Source of the DNA: Sphingobacteruim zhuxiongii
GTDB lineage: Bacteria; Bacteroidota; Bacteroidia; Sphingobacteriales; Sphingobacteriaceae
Assembly: GCF_009557615.1 (NCBI RefSeq)
Contig: NZ_CP045652.1
Coordinates: forward strand, 2,356,001 to 2,420,000
Reading direction: 5' to 3'
DNA length: 64,000 nt
Shown here: positions 52,801-61,377 of the stretch, one piece after another
Position numbering within the stretch: the stretch's first letter is position 1
Layout of the letters: every line of letters starts with the position of its first letter
Position numbers and translations under genes: made by a program
The notes under the pieces: generated by a model
Told to the model about the DNA's origin: nothing
Database searches by the model: none
The model's input: the letters and a program-made list of their open reading frames with translations, nothing else

Positions 52801-54189
52801 AAGTATGGGGATATAGACAATTAAGATAATAATTTCACCAAAGGCAGCACTTGATCTGATTTTAGAAGCGGATATATAGACCTCTTCATCCATTTCTTTT
52901 TGGCTCAACTTTCCATTGAGCCCACGCGTCGCTAAGTGATGCAAGGTCGCTTCCACAATGATAACCGAACCATCGACTATAAGTCCAAAGTCTATGGCAC
53001 CAAGACTCATCAGATTGGCACTGACGCCGAAGACATTCATCAGGCTGATTGCAAACAATAGCGACAATGGAATCGCAGACGCAACAATTAAACCGGCTCT
53101 AAAGTTCCCTAAGAAGATGACTAACACGAAGATGACGATCAGTGCTCCTTCAATTAAGTTGCGTTCTACGGTGCTTATGGCGCGGTCTATTAAGTCTGTA
53201 CGATCCAAATATGGCTCGATCTTAATGTCATCAGGAAGGGTCTTCTCAATAGTTTTGATACGTTCTTTTACGGCATCGACAACTTCCTTACTGTTCTCTC
53301 CTTTCAGCATCATAACAACTCCACCTACAGCATCGACTTTACCATTGTAAGTCATCGCGCCGTATCGTACAGCGCTTCCGAATTTTACATCTGCGATATC
53401 CCGGATATATACTGGCGGCTGTTGATCTCTGATAATCGCAATTTGCTTTACATCCTCTAATGAAGTTACCATTCCTACCCCACGAATATAATAGGCCGTT
53501 GGTTTCTTATCGATATAAGCTCCTCCCGTGTTTTCGTTATTTTGCTCTAAAGCGGTATAGATATCCGAAATGGAAAGATTATATGCTCGTAATCGCTCCG
53601 GATTGACGCTTACTTCGTATTGCTTCAAAAGTCCGCCAAAGCTGTTTACTTCAGCGACTCCCGGCGTTCCATTTAACTGTCTCCGAACAATCCAATCTTG
53701 CATGGTCCGAAGATCCATGGTTGAATACTTGCTTTCCGCACCTTCCTTCGGGTGCAATATGTATTGATAGACTTCGCCTAGCCCTGTACTTACGGGCGCT
53801 AGCTCGGGACGTCCAACACCTTCGGGAATCTCTTCTTCTGCAAGTTTTAGCTTTTCTTGTAGAAGCAGCCTTGCGAAATAGATATCGACTTCCTCTTTAA
53901 AGACGACGGTAATAACGGATAGCCCGAATCGGGAGATACTCCGTATTTCCTCGGTACTGGGAACATTAGCAATAGCTTGCTCAATGGGAAAAGTAACAAA
54001 TTGTTCGACCTCCTGCGTGGCAAGAGTCGGTGAAAGGGTAATAATTTGAACTTGATTATTGGTAATATCGGGTACTGCATCGATCGGTAATCGGGAAAGA
54101 CTCCAAACACCCCATACGATCCATCCTAGGGTGATCATCCCAATAATCAGTTTGTTCTGGATACTGAATTTTATGATTTTGTCTAACAT
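49813..54189 (-). CDS. czcA: CusA/CzcA heavy-metal RND pump fused to CzcC/TolC-type outer-membrane factor
   Basis: Predicted 1,458 aa from the Met at 54189 (MLDKIIKFSIQNKL, the usual start of CzcA proteins); an earlier in-frame ATG at 54213 adds eight residues. Residues 1-~1040 are a complete RND pump: LPIDAVPDITNNQVQI, GAIDFGLIVDGSVIIVE (the central D/E of the proton relay) and 12 membrane helices ending ILPILYTLFERKW. At about residue 1050 a hydrophobic stretch ending in Ala-Gln-Ala-Gln resembles a signal peptide, followed by ~400 residues of CzcC/TolC-type coiled coil. It exports Zn, Co, Cd, Cu or Ag. Operon with DUF6660-like, CzcB and P-ATPase genes. Confidence 0.94.
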   Translation of the reverse strand: MLDKIIKFSIQNKLIIGMITLGWIVWGVWSLSRLPIDAVPDITNNQVQIITLSPTLATQEVEQFVTFPIEQAIANVPSTEEIRSISRFGLSVITVVFKEEVDIYFARLLLQEKLKLAEEEIPEGVGRPELAPVSTGLGEVYQYILHPKEGAESKYSTMDLRTMQDWIVRRQLNGTPGVAEVNSFGGLLKQYEVSVNPERLRAYNLSISDIYTALEQNNENTGGAYIDKKPTAYYIRGVGMVTSLEDVKQIAIIRDQQPPVYIRDIADVKFGSAVRYGAMTYNGKVDAVGGVVMMLKGENSKEVVDAVKERIKTIEKTLPDDIKIEPYLDRTDLIDRAISTVERNLIEGALIVIFVLVIFLGNFRAGLIVASAIPLSLLFAISLMNVFGVSANLMSLGAIDFGLIVDGSVIIVEATLHHLATRGLNGKLSQKEMDEEVYISASKIRSSAAFGEIIILIVYIPILVLRGVEGKMFVPMAQTVSFAIIGALILSLTYIPMMCALFLPKQIKQKETFSTKMMNWLYQRYEPILHKAFAIKLWVVGFTVLLFGISVFFFAKMGGEFLPTLKEGDYAFHCILPKGTSLNQSIETSMLASRVIKSFDEVKMVVGKTGSAEVPTDPMPPEATDIMVILKPKDDWTSGRTYDELGDAIYAKLKATIPGVFFEKNQPIQMRSNELMTGIRQDVAVKVFGENIDSLLYFGKQVSDVIKQVPGASSPQMENISGLPQITINYDRVRLANNGVSVQQVNDIVAAAFAGRVTGSVYENERKFDLVVRLNEENRQTIDHVAHLFVPTKSGVLLPLDELATVEYKNGPAQISREEGKRRVVIGFNITDGKDVATVVKEIQDKMGKQLKLSSGYYLQYAGSFQNLEEANARLSWAVPVALLLIFFLLYTTFKSVKQALLIFTAIPMSAIGGVFALMLRGMPFSISAGIGFIALFGVAVLNGIVLIGTFNHLKNDGMKDVWQRIKEGTKERFRPVLMTASVASLGFLPMAISQGDGAEVQKPLATVVIGGLITATILTLIVLPILYTLFERKWRLNPKAKALLLMFFTCFGLSAQAQSIDKTEFVRMGITKNGEVQAASRSIESRRALIAAATALSKTNVALQLGQYNSEKFDQNIEVSQSIPFPTVFKARRTLFEQDVLLAENDYNLFRNVLAMQLANAYDELSYAYAREEKLKRIDSLYAEFERASQVKFSAGDIPRIQVTTAKTKRGEAQLQWKQQQVQIENLKMQIAAFTSDSLLALADHPILAVDAIDGKLQADLIAANPELKQLAGQINRADAEVNLQKQERLPDFTIGYANTSFIGRDVQNGVLIDERTSRDRFHSANIAVAIPIFNTGAKARMKSIKLEQEANSLRLEQRNRELSAELANHLKQYQQQLEQYNFYQSQGLQNARDILNAGKLGYEVGDMDYIEYLTAIQNAIGIEMNYIQCIYEINLTVNSIKYILGSHLSNSLIPNN

Positions 54190-54258
54190 GAAAAATTTAT
54201 TAGCATATAACAATAGCCTCGCTTATGTTCTTAAGCGAGAAACTTTATGAAAATGGTA

Positions 54259-54639
54259 TTATGCTATAAATTTGGGAGGCTGAAATATACAGTCTAAATA
54301 GCTTGGGGAATACGCTATGACATAATGGGTATTAAATTCGATAAACTGGTACTCAGTTCGAATATGTTCGTTTAAGTTAATACGATAAGCTACTTGATCG
54401 GAAAGCGCCATATGGCAACAGCCGCATACACAGAGAGGAGAGCAATCATGCGAGTCATTATGTGCCTCTGAACTATCATCTAGCGTTGATTGTTCTTGTG
54501 CTACGGAATGGTCATGAGAACAGTGTGTTAAGGCACTCGTCACCTGTCCTTCATGTTCAGCATAATGAAAATGATCACCACATGGCACAAACAATAGTGC
54601 GATGTAGTAAACGATAAATGCTGTAATCCAGAGTCTCAT
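54259..54639 (-). CDS. DUF6660-like His/Cys-rich secreted protein
   Basis: Predicted 126 aa from 54639 (MRLWITAFIVYY...). N-terminal hydrophobic segment followed by IALLFVPCGDH, a stretch rich in His/Cys (THCSHDHSV, DCSPLCVCGCCHMAL), and a short aromatic C-terminus. It matches the small DUF6660-type proteins often found ahead of CzcCBA genes in Bacteroidota. Probably a periplasmic metal-binding or sensing protein. The -7 box at 54668-54675 lies between this start and an upstream in-frame ATG (54720), which excludes the longer form. First gene of the metal operon. Confidence 0.65.
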   Translation of the reverse strand: MRLWITAFIVYYIALLFVPCGDHFHYAEHEGQVTSALTHCSHDHSVAQEQSTLDDSSEAHNDSHDCSPLCVCGCCHMALSDQVAYRINLNEHIRTEYQFIEFNTHYVIAYSPSYLDCIFQPPKFIA

Positions 54640-54667
54640 GAAATTATATAATTCCGTTAATACACAA

Positions 54668-54675
54668 CAAATATA
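54668..54675 (-). promoter_or_regulatory. -7 element (TATATTTG) of the metal efflux operon
   Basis: On the minus strand TATATTTG, 28 bp before the start at 54639, giving a leader of about 23 bases. A TTTA replaces TTTG near -33. Confidence 0.6.
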
Positions 54676-54701
54676 ATTAATTGATATTACAATAAAGATA
54701 C

Positions 54702-54709
54702 TAGCTTTG
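54702..54709 (+). promoter_or_regulatory. -7 element (TAGCTTTG) of the secreted protein gene
   Basis: TAGCTTTG on the plus strand, 22 bp before the start at 54732, with TTGA about 17 bp upstream. It lies within 35 bp of the oppositely directed promoter of the metal operon. Confidence 0.55.
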
Positions 54710-54731
54710 ATTGAAAACAATTAATTTCCCT

Positions 54732-55427
54732 ATGAAAAGAGTTTTTTTACTTTCTATAGTGTTGACTTTCGCACAGATAAGCTTGGGGCAAGTCGCTGTG
54801 ATTACAAGCGCGGACGGCTATGCAAATATCCGAGCAAGCGAAACGGGAAACAATAAGATCCTCGATCGTGTGAAAACCTTTCAAGTTATCCTGGCTTTCA
54901 ACGATGGTATTGGAGTCTCTGAAGTAGACGAAGTCTGGTCGGAGGCCATCGGTGTCCGTAGTCCGATGAGTTTGATGGAAGGAAATAGTATATATGACAA
55001 TTATATCATGGGGAATATACACACTTCGCAATACAAATCAATAGACGAGTTAGCGGATGCCGATCCCAAAGATTTTCAATTTGAATATACACATCGGCCT
55101 TTTACCAAAGAGGGAAAGACAATTAGCTACCATCAGGGTTCGCAAGCCATTGATAAAATTAATGGAGAACATTACTTCGGTAGTGATTGTGGGTTTCCGC
55201 AAGAAGAAGTAGTCCGTGCTGTGGCTACCATTGGCAATAAGAAGGTTGAGATTCCTCAAAAATTATTATGGGGTATATTGCACGCGGGACATGAATTTAC
55301 GGTTAAAACCTTAAAGGGGCATTACTATGTTTATCAAGGCATTGGCGATGGAAGCTGCTTTACCCATCTGGTATGGCATTTTGATAAGAACGGACTTGTA
55401 CAACGGTTTGTTGGCTTGCCTTATTAA
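54732..55427 (+). CDS. Secreted protein with N-terminal SH3-like domain
   Basis: Predicted 231 aa from 54732 (MKRVFLLSIVLTFAQIS..., signal peptide ending SLGQ). The next ~60 residues (ITSADGYANIRASETGNNKILDRV) look like a bacterial SH3 domain, and the C-terminal half is unassigned (conserved-looking HLVWHFDKNGLVQRF end). An ATG at 54711 sits only 2 bp after the -7 box, so the later start is preferred. Divergent from the metal operon; a link to metal stress is possible but unproven. Confidence 0.6.
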   Translation: MKRVFLLSIVLTFAQISLGQVAVITSADGYANIRASETGNNKILDRVKTFQVILAFNDGIGVSEVDEVWSEAIGVRSPMSLMEGNSIYDNYIMGNIHTSQYKSIDELADADPKDFQFEYTHRPFTKEGKTISYHQGSQAIDKINGEHYFGSDCGFPQEEVVRAVATIGNKKVEIPQKLLWGILHAGHEFTVKTLKGHYYVYQGIGDGSCFTHLVWHFDKNGLVQRFVGLPY

Positions 55428-55428
55428 G

Positions 55429-55473
55429 CATCGGCTTATTCATTTCCGTTTCAACAAATAAACAAAGCCGATG
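55429..55473 (+). other. 9-bp inverted repeat after the secreted protein gene
   Basis: CATCGGCTT (55429-55437) and AAGCCGATG (55465-55473) are perfect complements separated by 27 bases. No T-run follows, so it is more a structured 3' end than a terminator. Confidence 0.35.
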
Positions 55474-55646
55474 GAACCTTATTCATCTGCTCTGTTATGG
55501 ATTAATACTGTTTGACAACAAAGTCGTTTAGATAAATCGAGACTTGAATACTCACTATCCTAATTTTGTAACCAACAATTAAAGTTTTTAATAGTGGCTT
55601 GGTTTTTGCGCTTTAGGAATTTTGTAATAACCTAATTCAAAGACAG

Positions 55647-56168
55647 ATGAAAAGAATACTTTTTTTAGGTGCTATGTTGGCACTGTTTGGAACATTAACC
55701 GTTGGATGTAGCAAAGACGACGGTCCCTCAGGCGAAGTAAAAGACAATTATTTGAAAGTGAAGGTGGATGGTGTAGAGAAGAACTTCGCTGTCGTTAGTG
55801 CCAATTGGGTAGAGGGCGGCGGCTCATTATCTATATATGGTATGAATGATAACAAAGAATCGGTTACTATACATGTTTTGTCGCAAACGTCTAGAATACC
55901 TGCAGGTCAATATACTTTAGATGATAATTCAGGATATTCAATTACGTCAATTCATAATATTACGAACAATGGAAACCAAGTCAACTCCACTGCTTCGCGT
56001 GGTACAGGAGCTCCAGAAGACTCTTTCAACTTAAAAATTGATAAAATTGATAACGGTTCTGCACAAGGAAGCTTTTCTGGTGTCTTAATACGAGTACAGG
56101 GATTAACAACATTAGGTTCCGTAGCGCTAACCGACGGGCAGTTTAAAGTTTCTATTAAGGAGAACTAA
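55647..56168 (+). CDS. Small lipoprotein of unknown function
   Basis: Predicted 173 aa. Lipobox LTVGC near residue 21 followed by SKDD, the usual Bacteroidota lipoprotein export signal. The mature part is probably all beta (VKVDGVEKNFAVVSANWVEG ... GQFKVSIKEN) and resembles DUF6252-type proteins, but the match is weak. A TAATTTTG box 78 bp upstream (55561-55568) may be its -7 element. A strong terminator follows. Confidence 0.65.
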   Translation: MKRILFLGAMLALFGTLTVGCSKDDGPSGEVKDNYLKVKVDGVEKNFAVVSANWVEGGGSLSIYGMNDNKESVTIHVLSQTSRIPAGQYTLDDNSGYSITSIHNITNNGNQVNSTASRGTGAPEDSFNLKIDKIDNGSAQGSFSGVLIRVQGLTTLGSVALTDGQFKVSIKEN

Positions 56169-56197
56169 AAAGAACTAATATATCATAAAAATATTTG

Positions 56198-56230
56198 TCC
56201 CTCTGCGAGATGTAGAGGGATTTTTTATTT
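56198..56230 (+). terminator. Intrinsic terminator of the small lipoprotein gene
   Basis: Stem TCCCTCT / AGAGGGA (56198-56204 with 56214-56220), 9-base loop, then T6 and a further A/T-rich run. Confidence 0.9.
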
Positions 56231-56266
56231 ATAACATGTCTACCATTTCTGATCGAGACATCCGAT

Positions 56267-56301
56267 AAAAAAAAACAGCAACGAGTTTCTCTCGTTGCTG
56301 T
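56267..56301 (-). terminator. Intrinsic terminator of the phosphodiesterase-susCD operon
   Basis: Stem CAGCAACGAG / CTCGTTGCTG (56276-56285 with 56291-56300), loop TTTCT, followed on the minus strand by a run of nine T. Confidence 0.92.
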
Positions 56302-56326
56302 AATGAAAAGTGTTAATTGGTTAGTA

Positions 56327-58087
56327 TTACCAGCCTGGATTCTGTCCTAAATCTGGATTAATCACTAAATCGCTGTTAGCAATCGGCTTTAAGTATTTTC
56401 GGTCTTCAAACTTTCTGTTTTCATCAACACGCCATAGAATGTGTCCTTTGGTACCCTCTGTTAATTTCGCTGCTTTTCCATCCACGACAAAGTATGATAC
56501 TCCCTGCTTTGGACTAGACGGCGTCTTACTGACAAAAGAAACATCTGGCGTACCATTACCATCCAAGTCCATTTCATAGTCCATCGCTGGCACATAGATT
56601 CCTTTCCATGGCATTTCCAATAAGCGTCCTTTCTTCCAACGCATCAGATCATCATAACGTAAGCCTTCATAACAAAGCTCTATCCCACGCTCACGACGTA
56701 CTTCCATTAGGTACTTATCACTAACCTCTGGGAAGTAAACCTGTTGCATATAAGGATCTAACGTTTCTGGCTGTTTAGGATTTATTCCTGCGCGTTGTCT
56801 TATCGCTCCAATTGTTTGATCCCAAATCGCAGTGTTTCCCGCTAATTGTCCTAGTTCAGCTGCAGCTTCAGCATAGTTTAACAAGACCTCCGCATAGCGT
56901 AACATCGTTATGGAATTATAGCCCTCTGTGATACCGTCAAGACGTTTATCGTCTAAGCTAAACTTCAAGATATGATAGCCCGTAAACGTATAGCCAAAGT
57001 TTGCAGGTGCTGCTGATCCATCCGAACGCTTATAGCCTAATCCACGTACAGTTTGTGCCAGTCGAGGGTCGCGATCCTTCATCTCTTCAACAAATAGTAA
57101 CTCATCATAACCAGCTTTATCAGTAAATCGAGTACCATTAGCATTCAAGTAAGTATTGACAAATTGCTTGTTCAATCCCCAACGTGCACCAAAGGTTGCT
57201 GAGTTAAATTTCCAAGTGATTTCATGCCAGCGTTTCAACGCATTATTATAGGTATTCGCCCACATTACTTCCGTAGAAACAGGATTTTCACTTGTGAAGA
57301 TAGTTCTATAGTCTTGCTTTGAATTACCTGTATTATGTAAACTATACTGCTTGGAATCAATTAATTGCTTTGAAGAATTTAAAGCTTCAGTTAACCATTT
57401 ATCCGCTGTATTTTTCAAGTTCAATTCCGTATGGTACTTTCTATAAGTCCCTTCGAATAAACAGATTCTAGATTTCATTCCTAAGGCAACCCATTTGGTC
57501 ATCAACGAAGAAGTATTATCCTTTTTATCGCGAATATTTGCTACTGCATAGTCTAAGTCGGCTAACACAGAATCCATTACATTAGCGCGCGGATCGCGTC
57601 CCTTATAGAGCATCTCTTTATCATCTGTTGAAAGAGGTTTGGAATACCAAGGCACATCGCCATAATCTTTCACCATATCGAAGTAGAACATCGCACGATA
57701 TAATCTAGCAACACCTGAATAGTGTTTCCTCGCCTCTTCAGGAATTGAGGGATTATTGTACTTACTTAGGAAGTAATTGATATTTCTAAGTTTTGTCCAT
57801 GACCAGCCACCTTGATCAATCGGTGTAAAACTCCCGGAGATAAATTTCGGTGAATTGTTCTTGGATGTATACTCTCCCATTTCATCGGCTTGTACGATAG
57901 CTAAGCCGGATGGAATAAACTGCTGATAGAACGAATTGGCGTATAACTGCAAATCGGTCTCGGTTGCAAAGAAGTTGTTAGGCACCAATTTATCAAAAGG
58001 CTCGCGGTCCAGAAAATCCTTGCTACAAGAAGTTAATAGCAAGCTGGAGATAGCGATTAAACTATATTTAATAGATGATTTCATCAT
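56327..58087 (-). CDS. susD: SusD/RagB-family outer-membrane nutrient-binding lipoprotein
   Basis: Predicted 586 aa from 58087. Lipobox LLLTSC, then the SusD N-terminal region (DFLDREPFDKLVPNNFF) and C-terminal domain (RERGIELCYEGLRYDDLMRWK). TPR-type scaffold, lipid-anchored on the cell surface, paired with the SusC gene whose end it follows by 7 bp. It captures a nutrient for the TonB-dependent channel; SusD members bind glycans, but here the neighbour is a phosphodiesterase rather than a glycosidase. Confidence 0.95.
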   Translation of the reverse strand: MMKSSIKYSLIAISSLLLTSCSKDFLDREPFDKLVPNNFFATETDLQLYANSFYQQFIPSGLAIVQADEMGEYTSKNNSPKFISGSFTPIDQGGWSWTKLRNINYFLSKYNNPSIPEEARKHYSGVARLYRAMFYFDMVKDYGDVPWYSKPLSTDDKEMLYKGRDPRANVMDSVLADLDYAVANIRDKKDNTSSLMTKWVALGMKSRICLFEGTYRKYHTELNLKNTADKWLTEALNSSKQLIDSKQYSLHNTGNSKQDYRTIFTSENPVSTEVMWANTYNNALKRWHEITWKFNSATFGARWGLNKQFVNTYLNANGTRFTDKAGYDELLFVEEMKDRDPRLAQTVRGLGYKRSDGSAAPANFGYTFTGYHILKFSLDDKRLDGITEGYNSITMLRYAEVLLNYAEAAAELGQLAGNTAIWDQTIGAIRQRAGINPKQPETLDPYMQQVYFPEVSDKYLMEVRRERGIELCYEGLRYDDLMRWKKGRLLEMPWKGIYVPAMDYEMDLDGNGTPDVSFVSKTPSSPKQGVSYFVVDGKAAKLTEGTKGHILWRVDENRKFEDRKYLKPIANSDLVINPDLGQNPGW

Positions 58088-58094
58088 GATAGAT

Positions 58095-61000
58095 TTAGAA
58101 AGTAACATTTAATCCGAATGTATAAGTCTTCAACTGTGGATAGGCATACCCTTCTCCCGACCCATTTGTTAAATCGCCGACAGACTTTTCAATTACCTCA
58201 GGGTCGAAGTTATCCGTGTGTTTAAACAGTCCTGAGAAGGTAAATAAGTTTTGCCCGCTCACGAACACCTGCACATTTGCCAATTTAGACTTCTGCAACC
58301 AGCGCTGCGGAATGTTGTAGTCCAAGCTGATATTTTTCACACGTAGATACGATATATCTTGTAAGTATCGTGTTTGCGGAGCACCTAACGAACGGTCAGC
58401 ACCTAGCGCTGTATATCCTCTATAGCGTGGGAAATAAGCATCCGGATTTTCTTCAGACCACATATCTTCCATCATTTTCGTTGGTTGATAACCGTAAGGT
58501 CGGTTATATGGTCCCCAGAATAAACCTGCTTCTGGCGCAAAGTAATAGTCTCTCTTTCCGATTCCTTGGAAGAAGGCAGATAGACCAATCCCATTCCATC
58601 GTCCAGAAAGCGTAAATCCGTATTGGTAACGAGGTGAGTTGTTTCCGATGATACGACGGTCGCCCGGGTTATCTACTGTATTATCGCCACTGTTTATGAC
58701 ACCATCAACTTGTCCATTTGCATCCGGTAAATCTGCAAACTTAAGATCTCCAGGTAACCATACATTATTATTAGAGTTACGGATAAAGCTTTGATCAGCG
58801 TGGTTCTTCACGTCATCTTCTGAAGTAAAGAATCCAAGAGTTTGGTAGCCCCAAATCTCGCCTACTTCCTGACCCACATAGTAAGAGTTTAATAATCTAT
58901 TTGGGTTATTGAATCGAGTGATATGCGATTTGCTATCCCATAACGAGCCATTGATTCCCCAGTTGAAAGGCTTCCCTGCTAGTTCAAATTGGTTATTGTA
59001 GTTTACTGTCAATTCCCAACCTTTGGTTGATAAATCGGCAAAGTTTCCATAAGGAACGGCTGCACCAAAGACAGAAGGAAGGGGCTCCCCAATCGTAAAC
59101 ATGTCATAAGTTTGGCGGTTGTACCAATCGAATGTAACATTCAAAGCATTATCAAAGAAACCTACGTCAGCACCTACGTTAAATGTAGTTGATCGTTCCC
59201 ATGTTAAACCTTCAGGTATTACACCTGGAATAGAAGTATAACTTGGTTGTACGCCACCTAAGATGACGCCAGTCTTAGCAACTGACATTTGCTCCTGATA
59301 GCGGTATGGGTTGATGTTTCCATTACCTAGAGAACCATAGGAAGCACGGAACTTCATATTGCTGAATAGTGGTTTAGCTTCTTCAAAGAACGATTCATTG
59401 GATACTACCCAACCGGCAGATACCGATGGGAAGAAACCGAAGCGTTGGTTTTCAGGGAATTTAGAAGAGCCATCATAACGTCCGTTCAATTCCAATAAGT
59501 ATTTATTATCGTAGGCGTAATTGAAGCGGTAGAATAAACCCATATACGCCCACTCATTACCACCACCAACAATATTAAAATTTAAGCCATCCATTAAGTT
59601 AAAATCAGGCTTATCCGGAAGGATAATTCCATCACGCTGCGCGTCTAGGTTTTTGAAGGTTTGCTCTTCTACGTTATAACCAAGTAAAGCATTGATCTCA
59701 TGTTTATCGGCAAACTTCTTTTGGTAATTAGCCGTAATGTTGGCTGCCAAGTATTTCTTACGCTCACCTAGCTGTCTCAATAAACTACGTCCAAAGCGAT
59801 CGATTACACCCGGCGAATTGCTGTAATTGATAAAGTTATTTGTTCTCGTGTCATCTTGCCAAGTTCTCGAATAGGTTAAATCTCCTTTTAAAGTTAACCC
59901 AGCAAGAGGTTTAATCACCACACCTGCGGTATTACGAAGTACCGTATTGTTCAAGTCGGATGCGTTAGTTCCTTCCATAAAGGAAGCGACACCTGTATAA
60001 ATTGCGGTATGTGTGTAAGAGCCATCAGGATTATGAATAACCGCCATCGGATAACCTTGATGCTCGAATTGGCGCCATATGTTTCCATCGCCATCCGCAA
60101 ACATCGGATAATGGTAATCATACGAAGAGATTTCCGTATTATTTTGGAAAGTTAACCAGTCAGTAACTTTGATATCTCCCTTACCACGGATATTGTATTT
60201 ATTGAATTTATCAGGGTTAAATTGAAACAAACCACCTTGGTGAAAGTAACGTCCAGATAAGAAATAAGAAGCTTTCTCACCACCTCCCGAAACACTCATT
60301 GCTTGTTCGGTAGCTGGCATATTATTACGATATATAAGATTATACCAGTCTGTATTTCCAAAGTATTCGTAACGATTGGTCGCCTTATTATACACAACAT
60401 CCTCTCCCGTTGGATTCTCATCATGCTTGCGCAATGCCTCCAAATATTCCAAGGAGAATGGGTAAACGTTGTTCACTGAGATTGGCGTAGATTTGTAATC
60501 GTACCAAGCATTAAATGCATCGTTGAAGTTTTTTGCCCATTGGTAGCCATTGGTAACCAATTTAGGCTCTACTACCCGATAATTGATGGAGAAATTGGAG
60601 TTATAAGTAACCGTTGCTTTTCCAGCTTTTGGAGATTTAGTGGTAATTAATACCACCCCAAATGCTGCACGAGAACCGTAGATTGCTGCCGATGACGCAT
60701 CTTTTAGAACCGTTACACTCTCAATATCATTGGGGTTAATCATATTTGGATCACCTTCTACCCCATCGATCAATACTAATGCACTACCTCCAGCACCAAT
60801 TGAAGTTGTACCACGCACATTAAAGGTTGCACCACGTGTTGGACTTCCATCGACCATTTTTAAATTTAGGTTAGGAAGCGCACCTTGCAACATTCGACTC
60901 AAACTTGATGCCGGACGGTTCTCAAGTACCTCGGAAGTTACTTGTGACACAGCACCTGTTAGGTTAACTTTCTTTTGCGTACCGTAGCCGACAACAACCA

Positions 61001-61355
61001 CCTCATCTAAGTCATTTTTGTTATCCAACTGTACTAACACATTGTCTGTATCGCCTTTAACTTGAAAGGTTTTGGTATTGAAACCAACATACGATACAAG
61101 TAGCGTAGGATTTTGCTTTGGGGATTCAATGCTGAACCGACCAGCAGCGTCCGTCGCTGTTCCGCGATTGGTACCCTGAATGGCTACTGTCGCATTCTCA
61201 ATCGGATTGCCGCTGCCATCCACAACTTTACCCTTAATCGTTTGCTGTTGGGCCTCGCTGTGTAGGATTTCAATGCTTAAATTGGATACTTTTCCTGTTG
61301 AAGGTAAGGACAAAGCCATTCCCGCCAATAGAAATATTGGAATACATTTTTTCAT
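58095..61355 (-). CDS. susC: SusC/RagA-family TonB-dependent outer-membrane transporter
   Basis: Predicted 1,086 aa. Signal peptide, then a carboxypeptidase-regulatory-like domain (IKGKVVDGSGNPIENATVAI), TonB-box region (DEVVVVGYGTQKKVNLTGAV), plug (SSLSRMLQGALPN, GSRAAFGVVLITTK) and 22-strand barrel ending in aromatic Phe. Imports a large or charged molecule together with SusD using TonB energy. Lies between the phosphodiesterase gene (22 bp) and susD (7 bp). Confidence 0.96.
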   Translation of the reverse strand: MKKCIPIFLLAGMALSLPSTGKVSNLSIEILHSEAQQQTIKGKVVDGSGNPIENATVAIQGTNRGTATDAAGRFSIESPKQNPTLLVSYVGFNTKTFQVKGDTDNVLVQLDNKNDLDEVVVVGYGTQKKVNLTGAVSQVTSEVLENRPASSLSRMLQGALPNLNLKMVDGSPTRGATFNVRGTTSIGAGGSALVLIDGVEGDPNMINPNDIESVTVLKDASSAAIYGSRAAFGVVLITTKSPKAGKATVTYNSNFSINYRVVEPKLVTNGYQWAKNFNDAFNAWYDYKSTPISVNNVYPFSLEYLEALRKHDENPTGEDVVYNKATNRYEYFGNTDWYNLIYRNNMPATEQAMSVSGGGEKASYFLSGRYFHQGGLFQFNPDKFNKYNIRGKGDIKVTDWLTFQNNTEISSYDYHYPMFADGDGNIWRQFEHQGYPMAVIHNPDGSYTHTAIYTGVASFMEGTNASDLNNTVLRNTAGVVIKPLAGLTLKGDLTYSRTWQDDTRTNNFINYSNSPGVIDRFGRSLLRQLGERKKYLAANITANYQKKFADKHEINALLGYNVEEQTFKNLDAQRDGIILPDKPDFNLMDGLNFNIVGGGNEWAYMGLFYRFNYAYDNKYLLELNGRYDGSSKFPENQRFGFFPSVSAGWVVSNESFFEEAKPLFSNMKFRASYGSLGNGNINPYRYQEQMSVAKTGVILGGVQPSYTSIPGVIPEGLTWERSTTFNVGADVGFFDNALNVTFDWYNRQTYDMFTIGEPLPSVFGAAVPYGNFADLSTKGWELTVNYNNQFELAGKPFNWGINGSLWDSKSHITRFNNPNRLLNSYYVGQEVGEIWGYQTLGFFTSEDDVKNHADQSFIRNSNNNVWLPGDLKFADLPDANGQVDGVINSGDNTVDNPGDRRIIGNNSPRYQYGFTLSGRWNGIGLSAFFQGIGKRDYYFAPEAGLFWGPYNRPYGYQPTKMMEDMWSEENPDAYFPRYRGYTALGADRSLGAPQTRYLQDISYLRVKNISLDYNIPQRWLQKSKLANVQVFVSGQNLFTFSGLFKHTDNFDPEVIEKSVGDLTNGSGEGYAYPQLKTYTFGLNVTF

Positions 61356-61377
61356 GGAAAGTGTATGTTAGGTTAAC

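Noticed and set aside
54640..54720. 27-residue N-terminal extension of the DUF6660-like protein
   Set aside because: It contains the operon's -7 box; the shorter form begins with a clean signal segment.
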